A stretch of 64,000 bases of DNA from UBA1926 sp036732005 (GCA_036732005.1 DAINDF010000013.1:1-64000); one strand, 5' to 3'; numbered from the stretch's first letter, positions 34,558 through 43,608 are shown. A program made the numbers and translations. The notes: generated by a model from the sequence alone, not told the origin.

Positions 34558-35715
34558 TCACTCCTGCGGCTTCTCGCCCTCGATCGAATCGTCGAGCTTC
34601 TTCAGCAGCCGCTCGAACATCGACTCGAGCTTCTGCCACCGCTTCTCCAGATCGGCCATCCGCGATTCCATCTCCGCCTCGAACGCCTCGAGCCGGCCGG
34701 CCCGCTCGGCCTCGATGGCGCGGCTCTGCTCGTCCGCCTGCGGGGCCCGGAGCAGCCTGCCCTGGTCGTCGAACCACCCCAGCGCCCGGGGAACCTCGCG
34801 GCCCCGCATCTCGAGTTGCCGGATCGCGCGCTCGATCTCGCGCTTCGCGGCCTCCATGTCCCCGCTCTGCGCGTGCTTCTCGACCATCTCCTGGAGCTGC
34901 CTGCGGGCCGCCTCGAGCGCGTCCTTCGCCGTGTCGAGCTGCTGCTGCCCGCCCAACGCCTGGGGGAACGACCAGCCGAACGGGCCGCCCTCCCGCTCGA
35001 TCGTGATTGTCTCGCCGCTCGACAGCGCGTCCGCGTCGTACCCGGCGAGCTCGACCGCGATCGAAACAGGCTTGGCCTGCCGCATCACCGTCAGCTTCAG
35101 CGTGTCGCCCGGCTTGCTCTTCATCAGCACGCCGTGCAGCTCGCCCGGCTCGTCGACCTCGTCCCCGTTGATCGCCGTGACGATGTCCCAGCGTTCGAGC
35201 CCGGCCCTGGCCGCCGGCAGGTTCTCGAGCACGCGCTCGATGAGGATCGCGTGCTCGTCCACCCCCAGTTGGGCCTGGAGCGCCTCGCCCGGCGTGCCGA
35301 GGATGACGCCCAGCATCACGGGCGGGCGCTCGGCCTCGACCATCATGGCGCTCGGCGCCTCGCCGCCGAACGACCAGAACCGGCTGCCGGGCGAGGCCAC
35401 CGCGGGCGCTTCCCCCGGCGGGGTCGCGATGACGATCGACTTGACCTCGTTCCCGTCGTCGTCGAGCAGGATCACCCGGCGGCCCTCGCGGCGGATGTGG
35501 TCGGGCGCGACCCGCATGCCGTTGATCTTCGCCTCGATCTGATCGCCCCGGATGACGATCTCGTACCGCTCGTCCCCGTCCGTCGTGGAGGCATAGGTCG
35601 TCGCCCAGGCCGCCTCGGCCCCCTTCTCGGCGCTCTTCTCGGGCCCGGCCCACGCGACGCTCGCCAGCGACCCCGCCGCGAGGGCGAGGCCGATCTTCCA
35701 GTGATTGCGGGTCAT
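34558..35715 (-). CDS. Exported PDZ-domain protein
   Basis: 385 residues with a perfect AAGGAGGT upstream of the ATG at 35715. A signal peptide (WKIGLALAAGSLASVAWA) leads into a beta-rich domain (residues 40-110). A PDZ domain follows at about 130-225 (LIERVLENLPAARAGLERWD; VTAINGDEVDEPGELHGVLM). The last 130 residues are a long charged coiled coil (LEMRGREVPRAL; RMADLEKRWQKLESMFERLL). No protease domain is present. It is the third gene after the ECF sigma factor and the membrane anti-sigma-like protein. It may therefore be the periplasmic sensor or a target of that system. Confidence 0.8.
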   Translation of the reverse strand: MTRNHWKIGLALAAGSLASVAWAGPEKSAEKGAEAAWATTYASTTDGDERYEIVIRGDQIEAKINGMRVAPDHIRREGRRVILLDDDGNEVKSIVIATPPGEAPAVASPGSRFWSFGGEAPSAMMVEAERPPVMLGVILGTPGEALQAQLGVDEHAILIERVLENLPAARAGLERWDIVTAINGDEVDEPGELHGVLMKSKPGDTLKLTVMRQAKPVSIAVELAGYDADALSSGETITIEREGGPFGWSFPQALGGQQQLDTAKDALEAARRQLQEMVEKHAQSGDMEAAKREIERAIRQLEMRGREVPRALGWFDDQGRLLRAPQADEQSRAIEAERAGRLEAFEAEMESRMADLEKRWQKLESMFERLLKKLDDSIEGEKPQE

Positions 35716-35856
35716 GATGACAACCTCCTTGCACGCCTCTCCGCGGCGCCGAACTCCGGCCGCTCGCGATCCCGGGCGTGCCCGTCCACTCGGATGCGCC
35801 GGGGGGCGGGGCCCGTCGCCGGTTCGTCGCGGCGCGGGCGCTTTCCCACATCCCGG

Positions 35857-36519
35857 TCAGTACGACACGCGCGTCGCCCGGGGGGTCTCCTCCGGGAGCA
35901 GCGCCGCCTTCCCGAACTCGTCGCGCCCCAGGCGGTACAGCCGCTCGGGCGAGACCAGCTCGCGCTCGACGATCTGACGCAGGTAGACCACCTCGAGCCC
36001 CTCGCCCGCGGGGCGCGTCTCGAGCACCACCCGCTCGGGCACCTGCCCCAGCACACGCCCGGCACGCTTGCCCTCGTCCAGGTAGCGCGCGAGCGCGCCG
36101 TCGAAGCCCATGTCGGCGATCTCAGACGAAGGCCCAAGCCCCGCGGTCGGCCCGGCGGGGCCCCGGCCCGTCGGCGCGGGAAGCCCGGTGAACCAGACCA
36201 GCAGCACCGCGGCGGCGGCGGCCCACCCGCCCCACGCCCGGACCGACGCCATCCGACGCTCGAAACGCTCCGCGGGCGTCATCAGTTCGCCCTCGGGAAT
36301 CTCGACACGCTCGGCGAGCGCCCCGACCTCATCGACCAGCCCGCTCAGCGCCTCGTGCTGCCGCTGCGTCTCGGTGAGCTCGCCCCAGACCGCGGGGTCC
36401 GCCTCGGCGAGGGTGCGCAGCGCGTGCCAGTCCGACTCGCCGGCCTCGCCGTCGATCACCCGGCTGATCAGCATGTCGCGGCGGTCCTTCATCTCTGCCG
36501 ACTCCGAATGCTCGCCCAT
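35857..36519 (-). CDS. Putative membrane anti-sigma factor
   Basis: 220 residues with GGGAGGTG upstream. The N-terminal 75 residues (MLISRVIDGEAGESDWHALRTLAEADPAVW) resemble the zinc-less cytoplasmic domains of ECF anti-sigma factors. One membrane helix follows (WGGWAAAAAVLLVWFTG, about 96-112), then an extracytoplasmic domain of about 100 residues. It is encoded 49 bp downstream of the ECF sigma factor gene, the usual position for its antagonist. Assignment rests on position and topology. Confidence 0.72.
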   Translation of the reverse strand: MGEHSESAEMKDRRDMLISRVIDGEAGESDWHALRTLAEADPAVWGELTETQRQHEALSGLVDEVGALAERVEIPEGELMTPAERFERRMASVRAWGGWAAAAAVLLVWFTGLPAPTGRGPAGPTAGLGPSSEIADMGFDGALARYLDEGKRAGRVLGQVPERVVLETRPAGEGLEVVYLRQIVERELVSPERLYRLGRDEFGKAALLPEETPRATRVSY

Positions 36520-36568
36520 CGCACACCTCCCGAGGCCACAAGGGCCGAAACCACAAAGGCCCAGCCCG

Positions 36569-37198
36569 TCAGGCCCCCGACGCGACGCCCGCGGCGTTCT
36601 CGACCCCCGACGACGCGGCCTGCGCCGCCAGCTCGCGGAGCATCCGACGCCCCCGCGCGATCCTCGTCTCCACCGTCGTCTCGGGCAGATCCAGCACCTC
36701 GCCGATCTGCCGGTAACTCATCCCGCGGACGCACCGCAGCAGCAACGGCTCGCGGTACCCGTCCGGCAGCGAGCGGGCCAGGTCCATCAGGCGGCGGGCC
36801 TCGTCCCGCTGCGTCGCCTCCGCCCCCGCGGGGGTCGCCCCGTCCCCCTCCGCCTGCTCGCGGACCAGCCGAAGCCCGCGCCGGGCCCGCTTCACATCCC
36901 GCCCCGCGGCGCGGGCGGCGTTGATCGCGACCGTCCGCAGCCAGGGCTTCACCGCCGCGGGGTCCCGCAGGTCCCCGATCTTGCGGACCACGGCGACCGC
37001 GACGGTCTGCAACAGGTCGTCAAGATCCGCCTCGCGCGGCTTGTGCGCGAGCAGGATCGCCGCCACCCACCGCCGGTGCTCACGCCACACCCGGCGGACC
37101 TCCGGCGCACTGAACAACACCTCGCCGTCCTCGGGCGGCTCCGTGATCGTCAACCCCGGGTTGGTTCGGCCGGCATGAGCCGGGTTCTGTTCGCCCAT
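36569..37198 (-). CDS. ECF-type RNA polymerase sigma factor
   Basis: 209 residues from the ATG at 37198. The sigma-2 region covers about 50-105 (DLDDLLQTVAVAVVRKIGDL, then VKPWLRTVAINAARAAGRD). The sigma-4 region covers 140-200 with a clear helix-turn-helix (SYRQIGEVLDLPETTVETRI). The linker is short, as in ECF factors. It heads an operon with a membrane anti-sigma-like protein and a PDZ protein, so it probably answers an envelope signal. It is divergent from tatC. Confidence 0.9.
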   Translation of the reverse strand: MGEQNPAHAGRTNPGLTITEPPEDGEVLFSAPEVRRVWREHRRWVAAILLAHKPREADLDDLLQTVAVAVVRKIGDLRDPAAVKPWLRTVAINAARAAGRDVKRARRGLRLVREQAEGDGATPAGAEATQRDEARRLMDLARSLPDGYREPLLLRCVRGMSYRQIGEVLDLPETTVETRIARGRRMLRELAAQAASSGVENAAGVASGA

Positions 37199-37320
37199 CG
37201 GGGGCCCCTCGTCCTCACCGGGATGCGCCGGAACGCCCGGCCCGTCACATTCCCGGCGCTTCACCCGCCGACGCCCATCCCGCTCCGGGCGTCGTCCGCC
37301 CGATCTATCGTCCGAACACG

Positions 37321-38358
37321 ATGGACGAGCCCGCGCCGATCACCGTCCGCCCCGCGAGGGCCCACCCGGCGGAGATGACCCTGGGGGAGCACCTCGAGGA
37401 CCTCCGCCGGCGGCTCATCCTGGCGCTGCTGGGGGTGCTCCCCATCTTCATCGCCTCCCTGGCGTTCGGAAGGCCCACGCTCGCCTTTCTGATCGAGCCC
37501 CTGCGGGACGAGCTGCGGGCGGCCTCGCAGCCCTCGGGCCTGCTCGCCACCGGGCCGTTCGAGACCTTCGCGGTCTACCTCCAGATCTCCTTCATCGCGA
37601 CGGTGCTGCTGGGCAGCCCCTGGCTGCTCTACCAGTTGTGGATGTTCATCGCTCCGGGTCTGTACACCAAGGAGCGCCGGTTTGTTCACATCCTCGTGCC
37701 CCTGAGCACCATCCTCACGCTCACCAGCGCCGCGTTCCTCTACCTCGTCGTCCTCCCGGTCATCCTCGCGTTCTTCATCAGCTTCGGCACCCAGCTGGGG
37801 CAGAGCACCACCCCCACCGTCGAGCCCCCGCCCGGAATGGTCTTCCCCGAGGTCCCCGTGCTCGAGGGCGACCCGCCCGACCCCACGCCGGGACAGCTCT
37901 GGGTCAACACCGACACGATGCAGTTCCGCACCGCGATCCCGACACGCAGCGGCGAGCTCGCCGTCATCGGGGCCGAGCTCGTCGCGGGCGCGGGCATCAC
38001 CCAGCAGTACCGCGTCAGCGAGTATGTCAAGACGCTGCTCAACCTCGCCCTCGCCTTCGGCATCGGGTTCCAGACGCCCGTCGTCGTGCTGCTGCTGGGG
38101 TGGGCCGGCATCGTCGATCGGGCCTGGCTCTCCCGGTACCGCAAGCAGGCGGTCGCGATCTGCACCGTCGCGGGAGCCGTGCTCACGCCGGCCGACCCGC
38201 TCTCGATGATCCTGCTGGCGATCCCGCTCTACGCCCTGTTCGAACTGGGGATGGTGCTGCTGGTCGTCTTCCCCGCCTCGCACACGAAGAAGGAGCCCGC
38301 CGACGCGGGCGACGACGAACCCCCCGCCAGCCCCCAGACCGACGGGGACGCCCCGTGA
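37321..38358 (+). CDS. tatC: Sec-independent protein translocase TatC
   Basis: 345 residues against about 258 in E. coli. It is the substrate-binding core of the twin-arginine translocase. The N-terminal MTLGEHLEDLRRRLI motif and six membrane helices are all recognisable, including GFQTPVVVLLLGWAG and PADPLSMILLAIPLYALFELG. The excess length is an extra Pro-rich periplasmic loop of about 75 residues between helices 3 and 4 (from QSTTPTVEPPPG to GITQQYRVSEY) and an acidic C-terminal tail. tatA is not in the window. The stop overlaps the tadA start by 4 bp. Confidence 0.93.
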   Translation: MDEPAPITVRPARAHPAEMTLGEHLEDLRRRLILALLGVLPIFIASLAFGRPTLAFLIEPLRDELRAASQPSGLLATGPFETFAVYLQISFIATVLLGSPWLLYQLWMFIAPGLYTKERRFVHILVPLSTILTLTSAAFLYLVVLPVILAFFISFGTQLGQSTTPTVEPPPGMVFPEVPVLEGDPPDPTPGQLWVNTDTMQFRTAIPTRSGELAVIGAELVAGAGITQQYRVSEYVKTLLNLALAFGIGFQTPVVVLLLGWAGIVDRAWLSRYRKQAVAICTVAGAVLTPADPLSMILLAIPLYALFELGMVLLVVFPASHTKKEPADAGDDEPPASPQTDGDAP

Positions 38359-38828
38359 CGCCCGCGGGCACACCCCACGACGAGGCGATGATGCGCCGGG
38401 CCCTATCACTGGCGGACGAGGCGGCCTCGATCGGGGAGGTGCCCGTCGGCGCGGTGGTCTGGGAGACCGAATCGGGCCGCGTGCTGGCCGAGGCCTTCAA
38501 CCGCCGCGAGTCGGACAAGGACCCCAGCGCCCACGCCGAGTTCATCGCCGTCCGATCGGCCTGCCGGGCGATCGGGGACTGGCGCCTCAACCACTGCTCC
38601 CTGGCGGTGACGCTCGAACCTTGCCCGATGTGCGCGGGGCTCCTCGTCAACGCCCGAGTGGGCCGCGTCGTCTACGGCGCCGACGACCCCAAGGCGGGGG
38701 CCGTGCGCACGCTCTTCGCCCTGCTCACCGACCCACGGCTCAACCACGCCTGCGAGGTCCACGCCGGGATGCTCGCCGACGAGAGCGCCGAGAGGCTCCG
38801 CGCCTTCTTCCGGCGCCTGCGGGCCTAG
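38355..38828 (+). CDS. tadA: tRNA-specific adenosine deaminase
   Basis: 157 residues from a GTG overlapping the tatC stop. It carries the zinc-binding deaminase motifs HAE (in DPSAHAEFIAV) and PCPMCAG. TadA converts A34 to inosine in the anticodon of tRNA-Arg(ACG), needed to decode CGN codons. Other cytidine/guanine deaminases share the motifs, but the length and the RLNHCSLAVTLEPCPMC context favour TadA. mutM follows 24 bp later. Confidence 0.92.
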   Translation: MTPAGTPHDEAMMRRALSLADEAASIGEVPVGAVVWETESGRVLAEAFNRRESDKDPSAHAEFIAVRSACRAIGDWRLNHCSLAVTLEPCPMCAGLLVNARVGRVVYGADDPKAGAVRTLFALLTDPRLNHACEVHAGMLADESAERLRAFFRRLRA

Positions 38829-38852
38829 GCGGCCCCCTCTACCGTTCGGGCG

Positions 38853-39713
38853 ATGCCCGAATTGCCCGAGGTCGAGAGCGTGCGGCGGTCGCTCGAGCCG
38901 CCCCTGACGGGCCGGGGCGTCGCCCGGGTCGAGTGCCGGCGGCGGGATGTCGTCGTCGCGCCGGGTGACCCCCCGGGCGGTTTCTCGCGGCACCGCGGTG
39001 CCGCCCGCCCCGTCCCGATCGGGCCCGGCATGCTCCTCGAGGGCCGGACGATCCGTGGGCTCGACCGCCGCGGCAAGCAGCTCGCCCTGCTCACCGACTT
39101 GGGGCCCGCGCTCATCGTGCACCTCGGCATGACGGGCCGGCTCGAACACGCCACGGGCGGCGAGGACCCGCCCCACACCCACCTGGTCTGGGTCCTCGAC
39201 GACGGGTCGCGGCTCCGCTTCGCCGACCCCCGCCGGTTCGGGCTGGTCCGGATCGCGCCGGCCGGCCCCGCCCCGGTCTGGGCCGAGCTGGGGCCCGACG
39301 CCCTGACCATCGGGGCGAGGACCCTGCACGGGGCCGTGTGCCGTTCCCGGCGGGCGATCAAGGCGATCCTGCTCGACCAGGCCGTGCTGGCGGGGGTCGG
39401 GAACATCTACGCCGACGAGGCCCTGCACGCCTCGGGGCTGCACCCGGCACGGCCCGGCGCCTCGCTCGGCGCGGCGAAGACCGGGCGGCTGGCCCGCGAG
39501 ATCCGCGGGGTGCTGGGGAGGGCGATCCGGGCGGGGGGGTCGACCGTCCGCGACTACCGGGACGGGGCGGGGCGGCCCGGGTCGTTCCAGCAGCGACACC
39601 GGGTGTATGGGCGGGGCGGGCTGGCCTGTGGGTCGTGCGGGAGCGTGCTCGAGCAAGGCACGATCGCGCAGCGAACCACGGTGTGGTGCCCCCGGTGCCA
39701 GCCGCCGGGCTGA
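38853..39713 (+). CDS. mutM: Formamidopyrimidine-DNA glycosylase
   Basis: 286 residues. The catalytic N-terminus MPELPEVE (Pro2 and Glu3) is present. So are the conserved Lys in RRGKQL, the helix-two-turn-helix (LLDQAVLAGVGNIYADEALH) and the C-terminal zinc finger (CGSCGSVLEQG, then CPRCQ). It excises oxidised purines such as 8-oxoguanine and nicks the strand by beta/delta-elimination. It closes the tatC-tadA-mutM run and is convergent with dnaA across the candidate origin. Confidence 0.94.
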   Translation: MPELPEVESVRRSLEPPLTGRGVARVECRRRDVVVAPGDPPGGFSRHRGAARPVPIGPGMLLEGRTIRGLDRRGKQLALLTDLGPALIVHLGMTGRLEHATGGEDPPHTHLVWVLDDGSRLRFADPRRFGLVRIAPAGPAPVWAELGPDALTIGARTLHGAVCRSRRAIKAILLDQAVLAGVGNIYADEALHASGLHPARPGASLGAAKTGRLAREIRGVLGRAIRAGGSTVRDYRDGAGRPGSFQQRHRVYGRGGLACGSCGSVLEQGTIAQRTTVWCPRCQPPG

Positions 39714-40087
39714 CGGTCGCCGGGGCCCAGCACGGGCGGGAGAAGCAAGGTCATCCACAAATCCGCGGGACCTCCGGGAACGGCTCAAGTCCGAGGCGGG
39801 GTCCCGGGGAGGGAATGTACTTCAAGATGAAAGAACTGTGGTGATGACCGGAGAGAGGGCTGTCGAGATGTGAACGACCGCGGCGATGTTCGCGTAAGGC
39901 ATTTCACAACAAGCACTTGCAGAACACGGCCCCCGGGGGAAACCTGGCGCTTGGCGCTCGATTGCGCGCGCCATCGGGCGCGAGCGGCGAGGCGGGGCGG
40001 GGGCTGGGGGGGCGGCATCGTCCGGCGGGCGCCGCGGAGCGCGCGCCGGCGCGCGCTTGTGCACCGGTTATTCACAAGACCTGTCGA
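39714..40087. other. oriC: Candidate replication origin region (DnaA boxes)
   Basis: This 374-bp gene-free gap lies between the 3' ends of mutM and dnaA. It holds TTATTCACA at 40068-40076, a match to the DnaA-box form TTATNCACA, and TCATCCACA at 39751-39759, one mismatch from TTATCCACA. A relatively A-rich stretch (39800-39930) is flanked by very G/C-rich inverted-repeat sequence (39990-40060). The box at 40068 is 11 bp from the dnaA stop. The base-skew change of the window falls in this broad region. The 147-bp gap upstream of dnaA (41549-41695) is an alternative site. Confidence 0.45.
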
Positions 40088-41548
40088 TTAGGCGAGGGTC
40101 GCGCGAAGGAGGTCGGACTCGAGCGACCGGACGGTCGCGTCGAACTTCTCGTCCTGCTTCCGTTTGGATTTGACGGTCTTGACGGCGTGGATGACCGTGG
40201 TGTGGTCTCGCCCCCCGAACTGGGCCCCGATCTCTTCCAAGGAGAGGCGTGTGTTGTGCCGGGCGAGGTACATGCAGACCTGCCGGGGCAGGCTGATGGA
40301 CTGGTGACGCCGCTTGCCGAGGATGTCGATGCGCTTGACATCGAAGAACCCGCAGACGACGCGGATGATGTCCTCGATCGTGGGCTGGGGCCGGGCGGCG
40401 TCGGGCTCTTCGCCCAGAACCTCCTGGGCGAGGCGGCGGTCGATCGGGCGGCCCTCGACGATCGCGCGGTGCTGGACACGGGTGATCGTGCCCTCGAGTT
40501 CACGGATGTTGGTGTTGCAGCGCGCGGCGATGTACTCGGCGCAGTCGCGTTCCAGGCTGATGCCGCGGAGACGGGCCTTGGTCAGGAGGATGGCGACGCG
40601 GGTCTCGTAGGTCGGGCGTTCGACCTCGGTGACGAGCCCGGAGCGGAACCGGGAGACGAGGCGTTTTTCGAGGTGGGGGATCTGCTCGGGTGGGGCGTCG
40701 GAGGAGAGGATGATCTGCTTGCGCTGCTGGTGGAGGCTGTTGAAGGTGTGGAAGAACTCCTCCTGGGAGCGTTCGCGTTTGGTGAGGAAGTGGATGTCGT
40801 CGATCACGAGGACATCCACTTCCCGGAACCGGTGGCGGAATCCGTCCATCTCGTTGTTCTGCACCGCCTGCATGAACGCGTTGATGAACCCGTCGCAGGA
40901 GACATAAAAGAGCGTTGCGTCGGGCCGCTCCTCGCGGACGCGGAGACAGATCGCCTGGAGCAGGTGGGTCTTGCCGAGCCCGACATCGCCGTGGATGAAC
41001 AGGGGGTTGTAGGACTGGCCCGGGTTGTCGGCGACGGCGACGGAGGCGGCGTAGGCCATGCGGTTGCCGGGCCCGATGATGAAGTTCTCGAACCCGAAAT
41101 CGGGGTTGATGAACAGCGCGTCGGGGCCCCCGGGGCGGATCTGCTCGCTGGCGTGATGCCAGCCCGGTCGGGGCGAGACCTCGGCGAACGCGGCGGGCTT
41201 GATGCTCGTCTCGGCGGCGCGCGACCCCGAGGCGGCGAGGGCGGGCCGCTCGTCCTCGGCGGCGTGGCGGCCCGGGGCGCGGTTGAGCGCGGCGTGGACC
41301 TCGCCCGGCCCGAGGAAGCGCACGCCGAGCAGGATGTTGGACGCGCTCTGGGCGGCGTCGACGAACGCGTCGACGCACTCACGCTTGAGATAGTCCCGGT
41401 GGGCCTCCTTGCTGGCGCGGAGAAAGACCGAGCCGTCGGAGACGGCGACGGGTTCGATCTCCTCGAACCAGTGGCGGCACACATTCGGGTGATGCCGGCG
41501 CAGGTGCGTAAGCATCCCCGCCCAGATCTGGCGATCGGGGTCGGTCAT
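40088..41548 (-). CDS. dnaA: Chromosomal replication initiator DnaA
   Basis: 486 residues from the ATG at 41548, with GAGGT upstream. DnaA binds DnaA boxes and opens the origin in its ATP form. The N-terminal domain (IWAGMLTHLRRHHPNVCRHW) is followed by a low-complexity linker and the AAA+ domain: Walker A HGDVGLGKTH at 186-195, Walker B DVLVIDDIHFL, sensor 2 region NTNIRELEG. The DNA-binding domain IV ends with the diagnostic GGRDHTTVIHAV. It is not next to dnaN, recF or gyrB, which is usual in planctomycetes. Confidence 0.97.
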   Translation of the reverse strand: MTDPDRQIWAGMLTHLRRHHPNVCRHWFEEIEPVAVSDGSVFLRASKEAHRDYLKRECVDAFVDAAQSASNILLGVRFLGPGEVHAALNRAPGRHAAEDERPALAASGSRAAETSIKPAAFAEVSPRPGWHHASEQIRPGGPDALFINPDFGFENFIIGPGNRMAYAASVAVADNPGQSYNPLFIHGDVGLGKTHLLQAICLRVREERPDATLFYVSCDGFINAFMQAVQNNEMDGFRHRFREVDVLVIDDIHFLTKRERSQEEFFHTFNSLHQQRKQIILSSDAPPEQIPHLEKRLVSRFRSGLVTEVERPTYETRVAILLTKARLRGISLERDCAEYIAARCNTNIRELEGTITRVQHRAIVEGRPIDRRLAQEVLGEEPDAARPQPTIEDIIRVVCGFFDVKRIDILGKRRHQSISLPRQVCMYLARHNTRLSLEEIGAQFGGRDHTTVIHAVKTVKSKRKQDEKFDATVRSLESDLLRATLA

Positions 41549-41695
41549 CGTGCAACAACCTCGGGTTGTGAGCCGGGCGTGTGCGCGCCCGTCGTGGACT
41601 CTCCGGTCTACCACCGCGGGCTCCGCGGCCCTCCCTCCGATGGTGATCCACCAAAGTAGTTTGCGACCGGATCGCTGTCAACCGAACACGGCGCT

Positions 41696-42628
41696 TCAAC
41701 CGCCGCGCGACTGCAACTCGCGCTCCCGGCGCTCGGCCTCCATCGCCTGGCGTTCGTAACGGGCCTTGTTCTGGCGGTGGTCCATCAGGAAGAAGACCTT
41801 GTTCGCGCGGTCGCCCGCGATCTTGGCCAACTGGTCCATCGCGTACTGCAGGTTTGTCCGCCGCGAGACATGCGTGAGCACCATCGCCTCGCACTCGACG
41901 ACGCGCAGCCACTCGGCGATGTCGTTGACATGCATGTGCTGCCCGACCTTGGCGCGCTCGGTGTGGTCGGGCTCGAAGAAGGTGCACTCGCAGATGATGA
42001 TCTTCGCCGTGCGCACCGAATCGTGGATCAAGTGTGGCCCGGGGAGCGTGTCCCCCATATATGCCACCAGCGGCACCTCGAGGTGCCGGACGATCTCCGT
42101 CCCCCGCTCCTTCAGCTCGCGGAGTTTGTCCTGGGGGAGATCCCGGAACTCCTCCTTGAGCTTGGTCCGCTTCTCCACCACGACATACCCCGAGGCCGGG
42201 CAGGTGTGCTCCACCTCGAACAGGCGGAGGGCGATGTTGTTCTTGATCTCCAGTTCCTCGCCCGGCTTGAGCACCACCATCTCGAAGGGGGTCTTCTGCC
42301 GCTCGAGGTTGACGAACCCGGCCATCATCCCCCGGATGTCCTTGGCGATCCGGTCGTCGCAGACGATCGTGCCCGGGCCCATCCCCTGGAAATTCCGCTG
42401 GCTGCACCAGTACGCCAGGCCCCCGACATGGTCCATGTGCCCGTGGCTGATCGCGGCGTACTTGCTCGCCAGGACCGCCCGGGGGCAGGCCCCCATGTCG
42501 AAGCACAGGTCGAGTTCGGGGATCTGGATGCAGGTCGCCTCGCCGGCGACCGAGAAGCCCTGGACCCGGTAGGGTGGGAAGTAGAGGAAGCCGAGGGGGC
42601 TCTCACGCGGTGGCGGCTTGGGGATCAT
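41696..42628 (-). CDS. MBL-fold metallohydrolase, ribonuclease Z-like
   Basis: 310 residues from the ATG at 42628; the frame upstream is not coding. The zinc motif HxHxDH appears as SHGHMDHVGG near residue 62. Further on are YMGDTLPGP (compare GDT of RNase Z), CECTFFEPDHTERA, HMHVNDIAEW and VLTHVSRRT (compare LTHFSxR of RNase Z). The whole resembles the tRNase Z/ElaC branch, which cleaves 3' trailers of tRNA precursors, but the N-terminal 40 residues differ from classical RNase Z. A role in RNA processing is probable, not proven. Confidence 0.82.
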   Translation of the reverse strand: MIPKPPPRESPLGFLYFPPYRVQGFSVAGEATCIQIPELDLCFDMGACPRAVLASKYAAISHGHMDHVGGLAYWCSQRNFQGMGPGTIVCDDRIAKDIRGMMAGFVNLERQKTPFEMVVLKPGEELEIKNNIALRLFEVEHTCPASGYVVVEKRTKLKEEFRDLPQDKLRELKERGTEIVRHLEVPLVAYMGDTLPGPHLIHDSVRTAKIIICECTFFEPDHTERAKVGQHMHVNDIAEWLRVVECEAMVLTHVSRRTNLQYAMDQLAKIAGDRANKVFFLMDHRQNKARYERQAMEAERRERELQSRGG

Positions 42629-42757
42629 CGGGGCCGTCTCCGAAGGCGCAACGGGTGGCGCGAGCCGCCCGAGGGCGAGGTGAACCGATCCGCCGCATGG
42701 TAGCGGGCCCCCCCCGGCCGCGGGCGGCGCGCCCCGGTCCGTTCTACGCTTGCCTCC

Positions 42758-43510
42758 ATGACCGATCAGGCACCGGGGCAGGGTGAGGCGGCGGGGGAGA
42801 TTTTCAAGCGGCTGGGCCCGGCGGCGTGGCTCGGGGTCGTCTGGGCGTTCCTCCCGGCTCTGGGGGGGTTCATGCTGCTCGCCTCGGTCGGGCCCGTGAG
42901 CGAGTGGCTGCGGGCCCACGAGGGCTCGGGCCCGTTCGTGTACACCGGCGGGTTCATCCTCGCCGCGGGGCTCGGGTTGCTGCCGACCTACGCGCAGGCC
43001 TTCGTCGGGGGCTGGGCCTTCGGGCCGGTGGTGGGCACCGCGGCGGCGCTGGCGGGGTTCGTCGGCGCCTCGCTCATCGGGTACGCGATCGCCAGGACCG
43101 TGGGCAAGGACCGCGTCAACGCGGAGATCGCGCGGCACCCCAAGGCTCTGGCGGTGCGGGACGCGCTGGTCGGCTCGGGCCCGCTGCGGACGCTGGGGAT
43201 CGTGACGCTGGTCCGCGTGCCGCCGAACTCCCCGTTCTCGCTGACCAACCTCGTCTTAACGACGACGGGGGTGCCGGTCTGGATCTATGTCGTCGGCACC
43301 GCGGTGGGCATGCTGCCGCGCACGGCGCTGGTCGTCTGGCTCGCCTCGAATGTCGAGGGGGCGCTGACGCGCGAGGCGATGAAGAGCGTCCGCGAGCCCT
43401 GGGTGATCGGCCTGTCGATCGGGGCGGCCCTGGTGGTGCTCTACCTGCTCGTGCACATCGGCAACAAGGCGATCGAGCGGGTTACCGCGACCACCCCGCC
43501 CGGGGCGTGA
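42758..43510 (+). CDS. VTT-domain (TVP38/TMEM64, DedA-related) membrane protein
   Basis: 250 residues with about six membrane helices. The VTT core shows the re-entrant pattern GLGLLPTYAQAFVGGWAFGP followed by GTAAALAGFVGASLIGYAIA, then LVRVPPNSPFSLTNLVLTTT and GTAVGMLPRTALVVWL. These match the TVP38/TMEM64 family, whose members are linked to lipid scrambling or undecaprenyl-phosphate recycling in related DedA proteins. The substrate is unknown. It is divergent from the RNase Z-like gene. Confidence 0.87.
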   Translation: MTDQAPGQGEAAGEIFKRLGPAAWLGVVWAFLPALGGFMLLASVGPVSEWLRAHEGSGPFVYTGGFILAAGLGLLPTYAQAFVGGWAFGPVVGTAAALAGFVGASLIGYAIARTVGKDRVNAEIARHPKALAVRDALVGSGPLRTLGIVTLVRVPPNSPFSLTNLVLTTTGVPVWIYVVGTAVGMLPRTALVVWLASNVEGALTREAMKSVREPWVIGLSIGAALVVLYLLVHIGNKAIERVTATTPPGA

Positions 43511-43547
43511 GCGCGGGGCGGGCGCGCCGCGGCCCACGCCGTCCTCT

Positions 43548-43575
43548 CGTGGTTCACTCTTCGAGATGAACCACG
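43548..43575. terminator. Bidirectional hairpin between convergent genes
   Basis: CGTGGTTCA (43548-43556) pairs perfectly with TGAACCACG (43567-43575) around a 10-nt loop that can itself form three pairs. It lies between the convergent VTT and halogenase genes. There is no T tract, so termination may depend on Rho. Confidence 0.5.
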
Positions 43576-43608
43576 GCACCAACGCCAGAGGGCGACCGGG
43601 AAGCCGTC

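Noticed and set aside
41555..41569. ACAACC-TCG-GGTTGT inverted repeat just upstream of dnaA
   Set aside because: Only 6 bp per arm, it overlaps the likely ribosome-binding region and has no second copy. Too weak to call an operator.
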